Source: an uncultured Clostridia bacterium (lineage in GTDB: Bacteria > Bacillota > Clostridia > Lachnospirales > Lachnospiraceae). From it: a stretch of 9,429 nucleotides of DNA. The stretch covers positions 1 to 9,429 of the forward strand of contig CAMONF010000326.1 of NCBI GenBank assembly GCA_946620335.1, read 5' to 3'. Below the pieces are notes generated by a model. It had not been told where the DNA came from. It ran no database searches and saw only the letters and a program-made list of their open reading frames with translations. Positions 1 through 5,952 of the stretch are shown in pieces (the first letter of the stretch is position 1; the number at the start of each line of letters is the position of its first letter). The position numbers and the translations under genes are program-made.

Positions 1-156
1 AGGGACGGTTCCTTTTCCCAGTTTTCCTTGAAAACTGGGAAAAGGAACCGTCCCTTATTCCCACTTTCCTCTGAAAACTGAGAGAAGGAACCGTCCTTGA
101 TTCCCAGTTTTCCTTGAAAACTGGGAAAAGGAACCGTCCCTTATTCCCACTTCTTT
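1..156. repeat. 43-bp-period tandem palindromic repeat (REP-like)
   Basis: Three adjacent units start at 28, 71 and 114, a period of exactly 43 bp, with a partial unit at 1-27. Bases 15-66 are identical to 101-152 (52 bp); the middle unit differs from the first at 8 of 43 positions. Bases 1-26 and 30-55 form a perfect 26-bp inverted repeat with a 3-base loop (CTT). A second, 12-bp-arm palindrome lies at 101-112/116-127. The core words GGGACGGTTCC and GGAACCGTCCC resemble REP-type repeats that I associate with REP-associated tyrosine transposases in Firmicutes; that link is from memory and no transposase is in the window. The array begins at the window edge and may extend further left. It lies upstream of the pyrH promoter. 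Confidence 0.9.
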
Positions 157-184
157 GTTGCGTAGGCAGTGTCTTTATTTCCAG

Positions 185-213
185 TTCCCTTATCGGGCTT
201 TGTATGCTATAAT
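185..213 (+). promoter_or_regulatory. Probable sigma-A type promoter for pyrH (extended -10)
   Basis: A perfect TATAAT lies at 208-213, preceded by TG at 205-206 and one base, which makes an extended -10 element. At 17-bp spacing the -35 position (185-190) reads TTCCCT, only about half matching TTGACA; extended -10 promoters tolerate weak -35 boxes. Transcription would start near 220, giving a leader of about 70 bases before pyrH. The local AT-richness contrasts with the GC-rich genes downstream. No other comparably good promoter was seen in the window. Confidence 0.7.
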
Positions 214-224
214 TTCTGTATCTG

Positions 225-249
225 CAGGCATTTGCCGGAAGGCGGCCTG
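225..249 (+). other. Small stem-loop in the pyrH leader
   Basis: CAGGC at 225-229 can pair with GCCTG at 245-249. Inside it, GCC (234-236) pairs with GGC (241-243) around a GGAA loop, with an asymmetric internal loop between the two stems. It lies just downstream of the predicted transcription start and about 30 bases before the pyrH ribosome binding site. It could affect leader stability or translation, but the pairing is modest and may be incidental. Confidence 0.3.
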
Positions 250-290
250 GGGAAATAATGACTGTATGAACGGCAGAAGAGGAGGGACTT

Positions 291-992
291 ATGAAGAGAG
301 TCCTTTTGAAATTGAGCGGTGAGGCCCTGGCCGGCAGCAACTACGACCACAAGGGCTTTGATGAGGCGACCGTGACAGCGGTGGCAAAACAGGTGAAAAA
401 AGTCATGGACGAGGGCTGCGAGGTCGGCATCGTCATCGGCGGCGGCAATTTCTGGCGGGGCAGGAGCTCCAAGAACATCGACCGCGTCCGGGCGGACCAG
501 ATCGGCATGATGGCCACCATCATGAACTGCTTCTATGTATCCGAAATCTTCCGCTCCGTAGGCATTGACACGGAAGTCATGACGCCCTTCCAGGTCGGCG
601 CCTTCACGGAGCTCTTCTCCAAGGACAAGGCCATGCGGGCCCTCAAGGCCGGCAAGGCGGTCTTCTTCGCGGGCGGCACGGGCCATCCCTACTTCTCCAC
701 CGATACGGCCACCGTTCTCATGGCCATCGAGATCGAGGCGGAGATGATCCTCCTGGCCAAGTCCATCGACGGCGTCTACGACGACGACCCCAAGGACAAC
801 CCCAACGCGAAAAAGTACAGCGAGGTCTCCATCCAGGAAGTGGTCGCCAAGGGCCTCAAGGTGGTCGACGGCGCCGCCGCCATCCTGGCCATGGAGAACA
901 AGATGCCCATGCTGGTCTTCGGTCTCAACGAAGAGCAGAGCATCGAGCGGGCAGCCCGCGGAGACATCGACGGCACGGTGGTGACCGTCTGA
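291..992 (+). CDS. pyrH: UMP kinase (uridylate kinase)
   Basis: Phosphorylates UMP to UDP with ATP in the cytosol, the step that feeds UTP and CTP synthesis. The 233-residue protein is normal length for the bacterial hexameric UMP kinase of the amino-acid-kinase fold. It shows the N-terminal LLKLSGEAL motif (about residues 5-13), the glycine-rich GIVIGGGNFWRG stretch near residue 46, RVRADQIGMMAT for UMP binding, FFAGGTGHPYFSTD in the middle and the AKSIDGVYDDDP motif near residue 155. The start is supported by AGGAGG at 280-285, five bases before the ATG. The probable promoter at 208-213 drives it. frr follows after 179 bp, a conserved pairing in bacteria. Nothing in the sequence suggests damage. 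Confidence 0.97.
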   Translation: MKRVLLKLSGEALAGSNYDHKGFDEATVTAVAKQVKKVMDEGCEVGIVIGGGNFWRGRSSKNIDRVRADQIGMMATIMNCFYVSEIFRSVGIDTEVMTPFQVGAFTELFSKDKAMRALKAGKAVFFAGGTGHPYFSTDTATVLMAIEIEAEMILLAKSIDGVYDDDPKDNPNAKKYSEVSIQEVVAKGLKVVDGAAAILAMENKMPMLVFGLNEEQSIERAARGDIDGTVVTV

Positions 993-1014
993 AAATGAAA
1001 TCAGCGCCCGGAGA

Positions 1015-1101
1015 GCGGCCTGGCAGCCGGCCCGTCAGGACCGGTGGCCGTCCCGGCGTATGTGCGCTGTAACGCACGGCGGCTTTGCGGCCTGCCGGCT
1101 G
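1015..1101 (+). other. Structured GC-rich spacer between pyrH and frr
   Basis: The gap between pyrH and frr (993-1171) has no credible gene. It contains CAGCCGGC at 1024-1031, which can pair over a distance with GCCGGCTG at 1094-1101, and a small internal hairpin of GTGCG (1062-1066) with CGCAC (1073-1077) around a six-base loop. The word GCGGCCTG also occurs twice as a direct repeat (1015-1022 and 1087-1094). No stem is followed by a T run, so it does not look like an intrinsic terminator. It could be an RNA processing or stability element, or a degenerate repeat. In such GC-rich sequence some pairing is expected by chance. Confidence 0.35.
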
Positions 1102-1171
1102 TCCCACGCGCACAACGTAAGACACGCAAAGCGGGTCTCATATCTTTTCCAAGAAGGAGGAATGATTTGTC

Positions 1172-1726
1172 ATGAGCGCAAGAACGAAAGTCTACGAAGA
1201 CAAGATGACCAAGACCCTGGCCAGCCTGGAGCGGGACCTTATGACCATCCGCGCCGGCCGTGCCAACCCCCACGTTCTGGACAAGATCACCGTGGATTAC
1301 TACGGATCCCCGACACCTCTGCAGAGCGTCGCGAACGTCTCTGTCCCTGAGGCCAGAATGATCCAGATCCAGCCCTGGGAAGCCAAGATGGTCAAGCAGA
1401 TCGTCAAGGCCATCCAGATGTCCGACCTGGGCATCAATCCTTCCGATGACGGCCACGTCATCCGCCTCATTTTCCCCGAGCTGACGGAGGAGAGACGTAA
1501 GCAGCTGGTCAAGGAAGTCAGGAAGATGGGCGAGCAGGCCAAGGTCGCCTGCCGTAACATCCGCCGTGACGGCAACGATATGCTGAAGAAGCTCAAGAAA
1601 GCCAGCGAAGTCTCCGAGGACGAGATCAAGGACGACGAGGAAGCGCTGCAGAAGACAACTGACAAGTTCATCAAGAAGGTCGACGAAGCCGTCGACGCCA
1701 AGACAAAGGAGCTTATGACGATCTGA
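1172..1726 (+). CDS. frr: Ribosome recycling factor
   Basis: Splits post-termination ribosomes together with EF-G so the subunits can be reused. The 184-residue protein has the usual length of about 185. Family-typical segments include the helical N terminus with RAGRANPHVLDKI (about residues 28-40), YYGSPTPLQSVANVSVPE near residue 44, and the second half with PELTEERRKQLVK and VACRNIRRDGND. The C terminus is lysine- and acid-rich coiled coil, as in other RRFs. An AAGGAGG at 1154-1160 precedes the ATG by 11 bases. An ATG at 1162 is in another frame and was not used. The stop shares one base with the dxr start (TGATG), indicating translational coupling. Confidence 0.97.
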   Translation: MSARTKVYEDKMTKTLASLERDLMTIRAGRANPHVLDKITVDYYGSPTPLQSVANVSVPEARMIQIQPWEAKMVKQIVKAIQMSDLGINPSDDGHVIRLIFPELTEERRKQLVKEVRKMGEQAKVACRNIRRDGNDMLKKLKKASEVSEDEIKDDEEALQKTTDKFIKKVDEAVDAKTKELMTI

Positions 1727-2889
1727 TGAAAAATATAGCGGTACTGGGGTCCACCGGATCCATCGGTACACAGTCACTGGATGTGGCCCGGATGCACCCC
1801 GGGCTTCTTCATGTGTCCGCAATCGGCTGCGGGCGGAACATCGATCTCTGTGAAAAGCAGGCCAGGGAATTCCGTCCCGCCGTGGTGGCTGTCTACGATG
1901 AAAAAGCAGCCCTGGAAATGAAGACACGCCTCGCTGACACGGACATCCGCGTCCTCTCTGGCATGGACGGCCTCATCGAGATGGTCTGCCTGCCCGAGGT
2001 GGACATCGTGGTGACGGCCATCGTCGGCATGATCGGCATCCGGCCGACCGTGGCGGCCATTTCCGCGGGCAAGGACATAGCCCTGGCCAACAAGGAGACC
2101 TGCGTGACGGCAGGTCATCTTATCATGCCCATGGCCAGGGAAGCCGGCATCAAGATCCTGCCGGTAGACTCGGAGCACTCGGCCATCTTCCAGGCCCTCC
2201 AGGGCCGGGCGGATTCAAAGATCCGCCGGATCATCCTCACGGCTTCCGGCGGCCCCTTCAGAGGGCGCACGAAGGAAGAGCTGGCCAACGTCACGGTGAA
2301 GGAGGCTCTGGCCCATCCCACCTGGAGCATGGGCCCCAAGATCACCATCGACTCCGCCACCATGGTCAACAAAGGCCTGGAGGTCATCGAGGCCAGGTGG
2401 CTTTTCGACGTCTCACCCGACAAGATCGAGGTGGTCATTCAGCCCCAGAGCACCATCCACTCGGCCGTAGAGTACGAGGACGGGTCCATCATCGCCCAGA
2501 TGGGACCTTCGGACATGCGCATACCCATCCAGTTCGCGCTGACCTACCCGAACCATCTGCCGTCTCCGGCCACGCCGCTCGATTTTACGAAGCTGGCAAG
2601 GCTGGATTTCGCCCAGCCTGACAACGAGACCTTCCGGGGACTTCCCCTGGCCCTGTCCGCCATCAGGACCGGCGGCTCCATGCCCACGGCCTTCAACGCG
2701 GCCAATGAGTGGGCCAATGCGGTATTCAGGAGGGGCGGTATTCATTTCCCGGAGATCTACGACATCATCGAGGAGGCCATGGCGGGGCACAAGGTCATCG
2801 CCCATCCCTCGGTGGACGAGATCTTCGAGGTCCAGCGGGAGATCGACGAACATTTTGCCGCCAGATACGGCATCACGGACACCAACTGA
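1726..2889 (+). CDS. dxr: 1-deoxy-D-xylulose 5-phosphate reductoisomerase
   Basis: Converts DXP to 2-C-methyl-D-erythritol 4-phosphate using NADPH and a divalent metal, the committed step of the MEP isoprenoid pathway and the target of fosmidomycin. The 387-residue protein is full length. The NADPH-binding GSTGSIG is at residues 8-14, NKETCVTAG follows in the first domain, and the metal-binding DSEHS starts at D148 with E150. TASGGPFRG, HPTWSMGPKITIDSATM and NKGLEVIEARW (E219 matching the third metal ligand) are all present. The ATG overlaps the frr stop; AAAGGAG at 1705-1711 is about 14 bases upstream. In many bacteria dxr lies after cdsA; here it directly follows frr and uppS is absent. The protein itself appears intact. 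Confidence 0.97.
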   Translation: MKNIAVLGSTGSIGTQSLDVARMHPGLLHVSAIGCGRNIDLCEKQAREFRPAVVAVYDEKAALEMKTRLADTDIRVLSGMDGLIEMVCLPEVDIVVTAIVGMIGIRPTVAAISAGKDIALANKETCVTAGHLIMPMAREAGIKILPVDSEHSAIFQALQGRADSKIRRIILTASGGPFRGRTKEELANVTVKEALAHPTWSMGPKITIDSATMVNKGLEVIEARWLFDVSPDKIEVVIQPQSTIHSAVEYEDGSIIAQMGPSDMRIPIQFALTYPNHLPSPATPLDFTKLARLDFAQPDNETFRGLPLALSAIRTGGSMPTAFNAANEWANAVFRRGGIHFPEIYDIIEEAMAGHKVIAHPSVDEIFEVQREIDEHFAARYGITDTN

Positions 2890-2904
2890 CAGACTATCTT
2901 AAGA

Positions 2905-2936
2905 GGCCGGAGCCCTTCGCGGGCGCATTTCCGGCC
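2905..2936 (+). other. Strong stem-loop at the dxr-E1 alpha junction
   Basis: GGCCGGAGCCC (2905-2915) pairs with GGGC (2921-2924) and TCCGGCC (2930-2936), giving 11 base pairs with a TTCGC loop and a five-base bulge (GCATT) on the 3' side. It fills much of the 57-bp gap and ends directly beside the AGGGAG (2937-2942) ribosome binding site of the next gene. No T tract follows, so it is not a standard intrinsic terminator. It could attenuate read-through, protect mRNA ends after cleavage, or modulate initiation at E1 alpha. It marks the left boundary of the dehydrogenase cluster. Confidence 0.5.
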
Positions 2937-2946
2937 AGGGAGAACC

Positions 2947-3978
2947 ATGAACACAGTCAACGAGGATAACATGAACGGACGCATACCCGGCGAGATGCCG
3001 CTCATCCCCTACGACCTGACCGGCCGAGAGGAGCTGGCGGAAAAGCTTCTGCGGAATATGCTCCTGACCAGGAAGTTCGAGGAGAGCCTCCAGTATTACT
3101 TTTCCCTGGGCATGATCCACGGGACCATGCACCTGTGCATCGGCGAGGAGGCAGCCTACAGCGGGACCTGCGCCGCCCTGACGAAGGATGACGACATGTT
3201 CGCCACTCACCGGGGGCACGGCGCGGCCATCTCCAAGGGCATTGACATTAAGGGCATGATGGCCGAGATCTTCGGCAAGGCCACCGGCGTCTGCAAGGGC
3301 CGCGGCGGCTCCATGCACATCGCCGACAAGGACGTGGGCGTTCTGGGCGCCAACGGGATCGTCGGTCCCGCCCTGGCCCTGGCCTGCGGCGCGGCCTTCG
3401 CCCACAAGACGAGGGGGGAGAACTGCGTCGCGCTGGCCTTTTTCGGCGACGGCGCGACAAATGAAGGCATTTTCCACGAGTCCATGAACCTGGCCTCCAT
3501 CTGGAACCTGCCCGTCCTCTTCATCTGCACCAACAACACCTACGGGATGAGCACCCACATTTCCCGCGTCATGAAGGACACGGATATCACCCACAGGGCC
3601 ATCCCTTACGCCATGAAGAGCTTCCGCGTCAACGGCAATGACGCCATCGCCGTCTACGAGACCGTCAAAAAAGCCAGGGAGATCGCCCTGGCCGGCCCGG
3701 AGCCGGTGCTCGTGGTGGAGGATACCTACCGGATCTCCGGCCACAGCAAGTCCGACGGCAACCTCTACCGGTCCAAGGAAGAAATCAATGCCTGGAAGAG
3801 GCGGGACCCGATCCGCTATCTCCAGGAAGTCATGCTGGCCCGGGGGACCTTCACCCAGGAGGACCTGGACAGGATCGACCGGGAGACCACCGAGGCCATA
3901 GATGAGGCTGTCCGCTTTGCCATCGACAGCCCTTACCCCAAGCTGGAGGATGTTTACGAAGATGTCTACGCAGAATGA
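2947..3978 (+). CDS. acoA: Thiamine-diphosphate dehydrogenase E1 alpha subunit (acetoin or pyruvate dehydrogenase type)
   Basis: Alpha half of the E1 heterotetramer, which decarboxylates or cleaves its substrate on thiamine diphosphate and passes the acyl group to a lipoyl arm. The 343-residue protein is normal for the AcoA/PdhA family. It shows HRGHG at 88-92, CKGRGGSMHIAD near residue 117, and the ThDP/Mg motif GDG at 167-169 followed 26 residues later by NN at 196-197. SGHSKSDGN lies in the usual flexible loop near residue 265. The overall wording, including ILGANGIVG-like GVLGANGIVG, resembles acetoin dehydrogenase AcoA most, but pyruvate or another 2-oxoacid cannot be excluded. An ATG at 2971 is an alternative start; both have a purine-rich site about four bases upstream. 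Its end overlaps E1 beta by 17 bp. Confidence 0.88.
   Translation: MNTVNEDNMNGRIPGEMPLIPYDLTGREELAEKLLRNMLLTRKFEESLQYYFSLGMIHGTMHLCIGEEAAYSGTCAALTKDDDMFATHRGHGAAISKGIDIKGMMAEIFGKATGVCKGRGGSMHIADKDVGVLGANGIVGPALALACGAAFAHKTRGENCVALAFFGDGATNEGIFHESMNLASIWNLPVLFICTNNTYGMSTHISRVMKDTDITHRAIPYAMKSFRVNGNDAIAVYETVKKAREIALAGPEPVLVVEDTYRISGHSKSDGNLYRSKEEINAWKRRDPIRYLQEVMLARGTFTQEDLDRIDRETTEAIDEAVRFAIDSPYPKLEDVYEDVYAE
3945..3950 (+). promoter_or_regulatory. Ribosome binding site inside E1 alpha that sets the E1 beta start
   Basis: GGAGGA lies inside the last codons of the E1 alpha gene, 11 bases before the ATG at 3962. It decides in favour of that start, whose protein begins MSTQNEITYAQAIRE as E1 beta family members do. 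The upstream in-frame ATG at 3902 would add 20 residues unlike the family. Confidence 0.65.
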
Positions 3979-4945
3979 GATCACCTACGCCCAGGCCATC
4001 CGGGAGGCCATGTGCGAGGAAATGGACAGAGATAAGAACGTCTTCCTGATGGGCGAGGACATCACCGTCTACCGCGGCGCCTTCGGCGTCACCCAGGAAA
4101 TGTACAAGCAGTACCCGGACCGGGTCATCGACACCCCCATCTCCGAGGCGGCCTTCATCGGCTGCGGAATCGGCGCGGCCGTGGAAGGCATGCGGCCGGT
4201 AATGGAGATCATGTTCTCGGATTTCATGAGCGTCTGCTGGGATATGATCCTGAACCAGGCGCCCAAAATGCACTTTATGTTCGGCGGGAAGGTCTCCGTA
4301 CCCATCGTGATCCGCACGCCATCGGGCGGCGGCACCGGCGCGGCGGCCCAGCACTCCCAGTCCCTGGAGGCCATGCTCTGTCACATTCCCGGCCTCAAGG
4401 TCATCGTCCCGTCGACGCCTTACGACGCCAAGGGCCTCCTGAAGGCGGCCATCCGGGACAACAACCCGGTCATGTTCCTGGAGCAGAAGCTCCTCTACAG
4501 GACCAAGGGTATGGTGCCGGAGCGGGACTATGTCCTGCCCATCGGCGTCGCGGATATCAAGAAGATCGGAACAGACTGCACCATCGTGACCTACGGGCGC
4601 ATGGTCAGGACCTGCCTCAAGGCGGCGGAGACGCTGGCGGCGGAGGGCATTTCCTGCGAGGTCATCGACCTTCGGACCCTCCTGCCCATGGACAAGCCGG
4701 CCATCATAGAGTCCGTCAAGAAGACCAAGCACCTTCTGATCGTCCACGAGGCGGTCAAGACGGGCGGCCTTGGCGGCGAGATCGCGGCCTCCATCGCCGA
4801 GTCGGAAGCATTTTATTATCTGGACGCGCCCATCCGGCGCCTGGCCGCCGAGGATCCCCCGGTGCCTTTTTCCGCCGTTCTCGAGAAGGGCGTGCTGCCG
4901 GATGAGGACAAGATCGCCGCGCAGGTGCGGGAGCTGGTCCAGTAG
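3962..4945 (+). CDS. acoB: Thiamine-diphosphate dehydrogenase E1 beta subunit (acetoin or pyruvate dehydrogenase type)
   Basis: Beta half of the E1 heterotetramer. The 327-residue protein starting at 3962 has the normal family length. It carries the transketolase-like pyrimidine-binding domain with FLMGEDITVYRGAFGVT near residue 23, the catalytic glutamate region DTPISEAAF (E62), and KMHFMFGG followed by VIRTPSGGGTGAAAQHSQS. The C-terminal domain includes VPSTPYDAKGLL, VEDLRT-like VIDLRTLLPMD and HEAVKTGGLGGE. The KMHFMFGG/GGGTGAAAQHSQS wording is close to acetoin dehydrogenase AcoB. The start lies 17 bp inside the end of E1 alpha, and the E2 ribosome binding site overlaps the stop codon, so all three genes are probably coupled in translation. 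An N-terminally extended start at 3902 is less likely. Confidence 0.9.
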   Translation: MSTQNEITYAQAIREAMCEEMDRDKNVFLMGEDITVYRGAFGVTQEMYKQYPDRVIDTPISEAAFIGCGIGAAVEGMRPVMEIMFSDFMSVCWDMILNQAPKMHFMFGGKVSVPIVIRTPSGGGTGAAAQHSQSLEAMLCHIPGLKVIVPSTPYDAKGLLKAAIRDNNPVMFLEQKLLYRTKGMVPERDYVLPIGVADIKKIGTDCTIVTYGRMVRTCLKAAETLAAEGISCEVIDLRTLLPMDKPAIIESVKKTKHLLIVHEAVKTGGLGGEIAASIAESEAFYYLDAPIRRLAAEDPPVPFSAVLEKGVLPDEDKIAAQVRELVQ

Positions 4946-4953
4946 GAGGATCT

Positions 4954-5943
4954 ATGACATTTGTGAAAGCCACGCCTTACGCGCGGAAGATCGCCCGCCA
5001 ATATCATATAGACCTCAGCGCCGTGACACCTACCGGTATGGACGGAGCCGTGACCGCGAGGGACGTGGAGCGGACCCGGGCGGCCAGGGAGCGGACCAGG
5101 GAAGTGCCCGTGACGCCGCTTGCCCTGCGCATGGCCAGGTCCATGCACGTGGACCTCTCCGAAGTCAAGGGGACCGGCATAGGCGGCAAGATCAGCCGCA
5201 GCGACGTGCTGGCCGCGGCCGGCCGACGGGGAGATTCCCTGGAGGTGGGCGAGCGGCGCGAGGTCCTGACAGGGATGCGCCGGGTCATCGCCGACCGGAT
5301 GACCGAGGCGGCCCAGATCCCCACCGTCACGCTGACGACCAAAGTGGACGTCACGCGCATGATGGAAATGAGGGCATCCATCATAAACCGGGGCGGCCGT
5401 AAGTATTCGGTGAACGATATCGTCCTCTGCGCGGTGGCCAAGGCCCTGCGCAAGAACCCGGGGATGATGTGCGCCTTCGACAAGGACAGCATCATCTACA
5501 AGGACAACGTCAATATCGGCATGGCGGTGGCCCTCGACGAGGGCCTCATTGTGCCGGTCATCAGGAACGCGGACATGCTGACCCTTGACGAGCTGTCGGA
5601 TAAGGCCAGGGACCTGGCGAGAAGGGCCAGGGAGAAGAGCCTCACGCCGGACGAGTGCAGGGGGTCTTCATTTACCGTATCCAACCTGGGTATGTACGGC
5701 GTGGAGGCCTTCACGCCCATCATCAACCCGCCGGACGCGGCCATCCTGGGCGTTTGCGCCATCTCTGACGGCTGCGTGGTCAAGGACCGGCTCATCACCA
5801 TGCGCAAGGTCATGCGGATCTGCCTGACCTTCGACCACAGGGCCCTGGACGGGGCCAAGGCTGCCATGTTCAACCTGGCGGTCAGAGAATTTCTGGAGAA
5901 CCCGGAGAGCATCTTCGAAGGGACAGGCGCGAGCCGGGCTTAA
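4954..5943 (+). CDS. acoC: E2 acyltransferase with two subunit-binding domains and no lipoyl domain
   Basis: Core dihydrolipoamide acyltransferase that moves the acyl group from lipoamide to CoA. The 329-residue protein is short for the family, because the usual N-terminal lipoyl domain is missing. The first peripheral-subunit-binding domain spans about residues 5-40 (TPYARKIARQYHIDL) and a second about 50-86 (TPLALRMARSMHVDLSEVKGTG). The catalytic domain fills about 100-329, with SNLGMYGVEAFTPIINPP and the DHRALDG motif at 294-300 (H295, D299). AGGAGG at 4944-4949 overlaps the preceding stop and sits four bases before the ATG, and the preceding frame is a complete E1 beta, so no lipoyl domain has been lost by choosing a late start. 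The lipoyl domain is instead on the next gene's product. Confidence 0.92.
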   Translation: MTFVKATPYARKIARQYHIDLSAVTPTGMDGAVTARDVERTRAARERTREVPVTPLALRMARSMHVDLSEVKGTGIGGKISRSDVLAAAGRRGDSLEVGERREVLTGMRRVIADRMTEAAQIPTVTLTTKVDVTRMMEMRASIINRGGRKYSVNDIVLCAVAKALRKNPGMMCAFDKDSIIYKDNVNIGMAVALDEGLIVPVIRNADMLTLDELSDKARDLARRAREKSLTPDECRGSSFTVSNLGMYGVEAFTPIINPPDAAILGVCAISDGCVVKDRLITMRKVMRICLTFDHRALDGAKAAMFNLAVREFLENPESIFEGTGASRA

Positions 5944-5952
5944 GGAGAGAAA

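Noticed and set aside
1..55. Intrinsic terminator for a gene left of the window
   Set aside because: The hairpin is perfect but no T run follows, and it belongs to a repeated array.
1..156. CRISPR array
   Set aside because: The period is regular, but there are no unique spacers: the whole 43-bp unit is repeated, and its core is a long palindrome.
1119..1146. Promoter before frr (AAGACA, 16 bp, TATCTT)
   Set aside because: Both boxes are weak and transcription would begin right beside the Shine-Dalgarno sequence, leaving a leader of about 19 bases.
1060..1350. 96-codon + strand open frame overlapping the start of frr
   Set aside because: It runs out of frame through frr, has no family resemblance, and the frr ribosome binding site serves the ATG at 1172.
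2895..2900. TATCTT as a -10 box for the dehydrogenase genes
   Set aside because: No TTGACA-like sequence is found 15-19 bp upstream and there is no extended -10 TG.
3902..3961. N-terminal extension of E1 beta from the ATG at 3902
   Set aside because: The extra 20 residues do not resemble the family and would lie within the conserved E1 alpha end; the ATG at 3962 has its own GGAGGA.
2899..4747. Long - strand open frames opposite E1 alpha and E1 beta
   Set aside because: They mirror strongly conserved + strand genes and show the same His/Asp/Gly-rich artefact composition.
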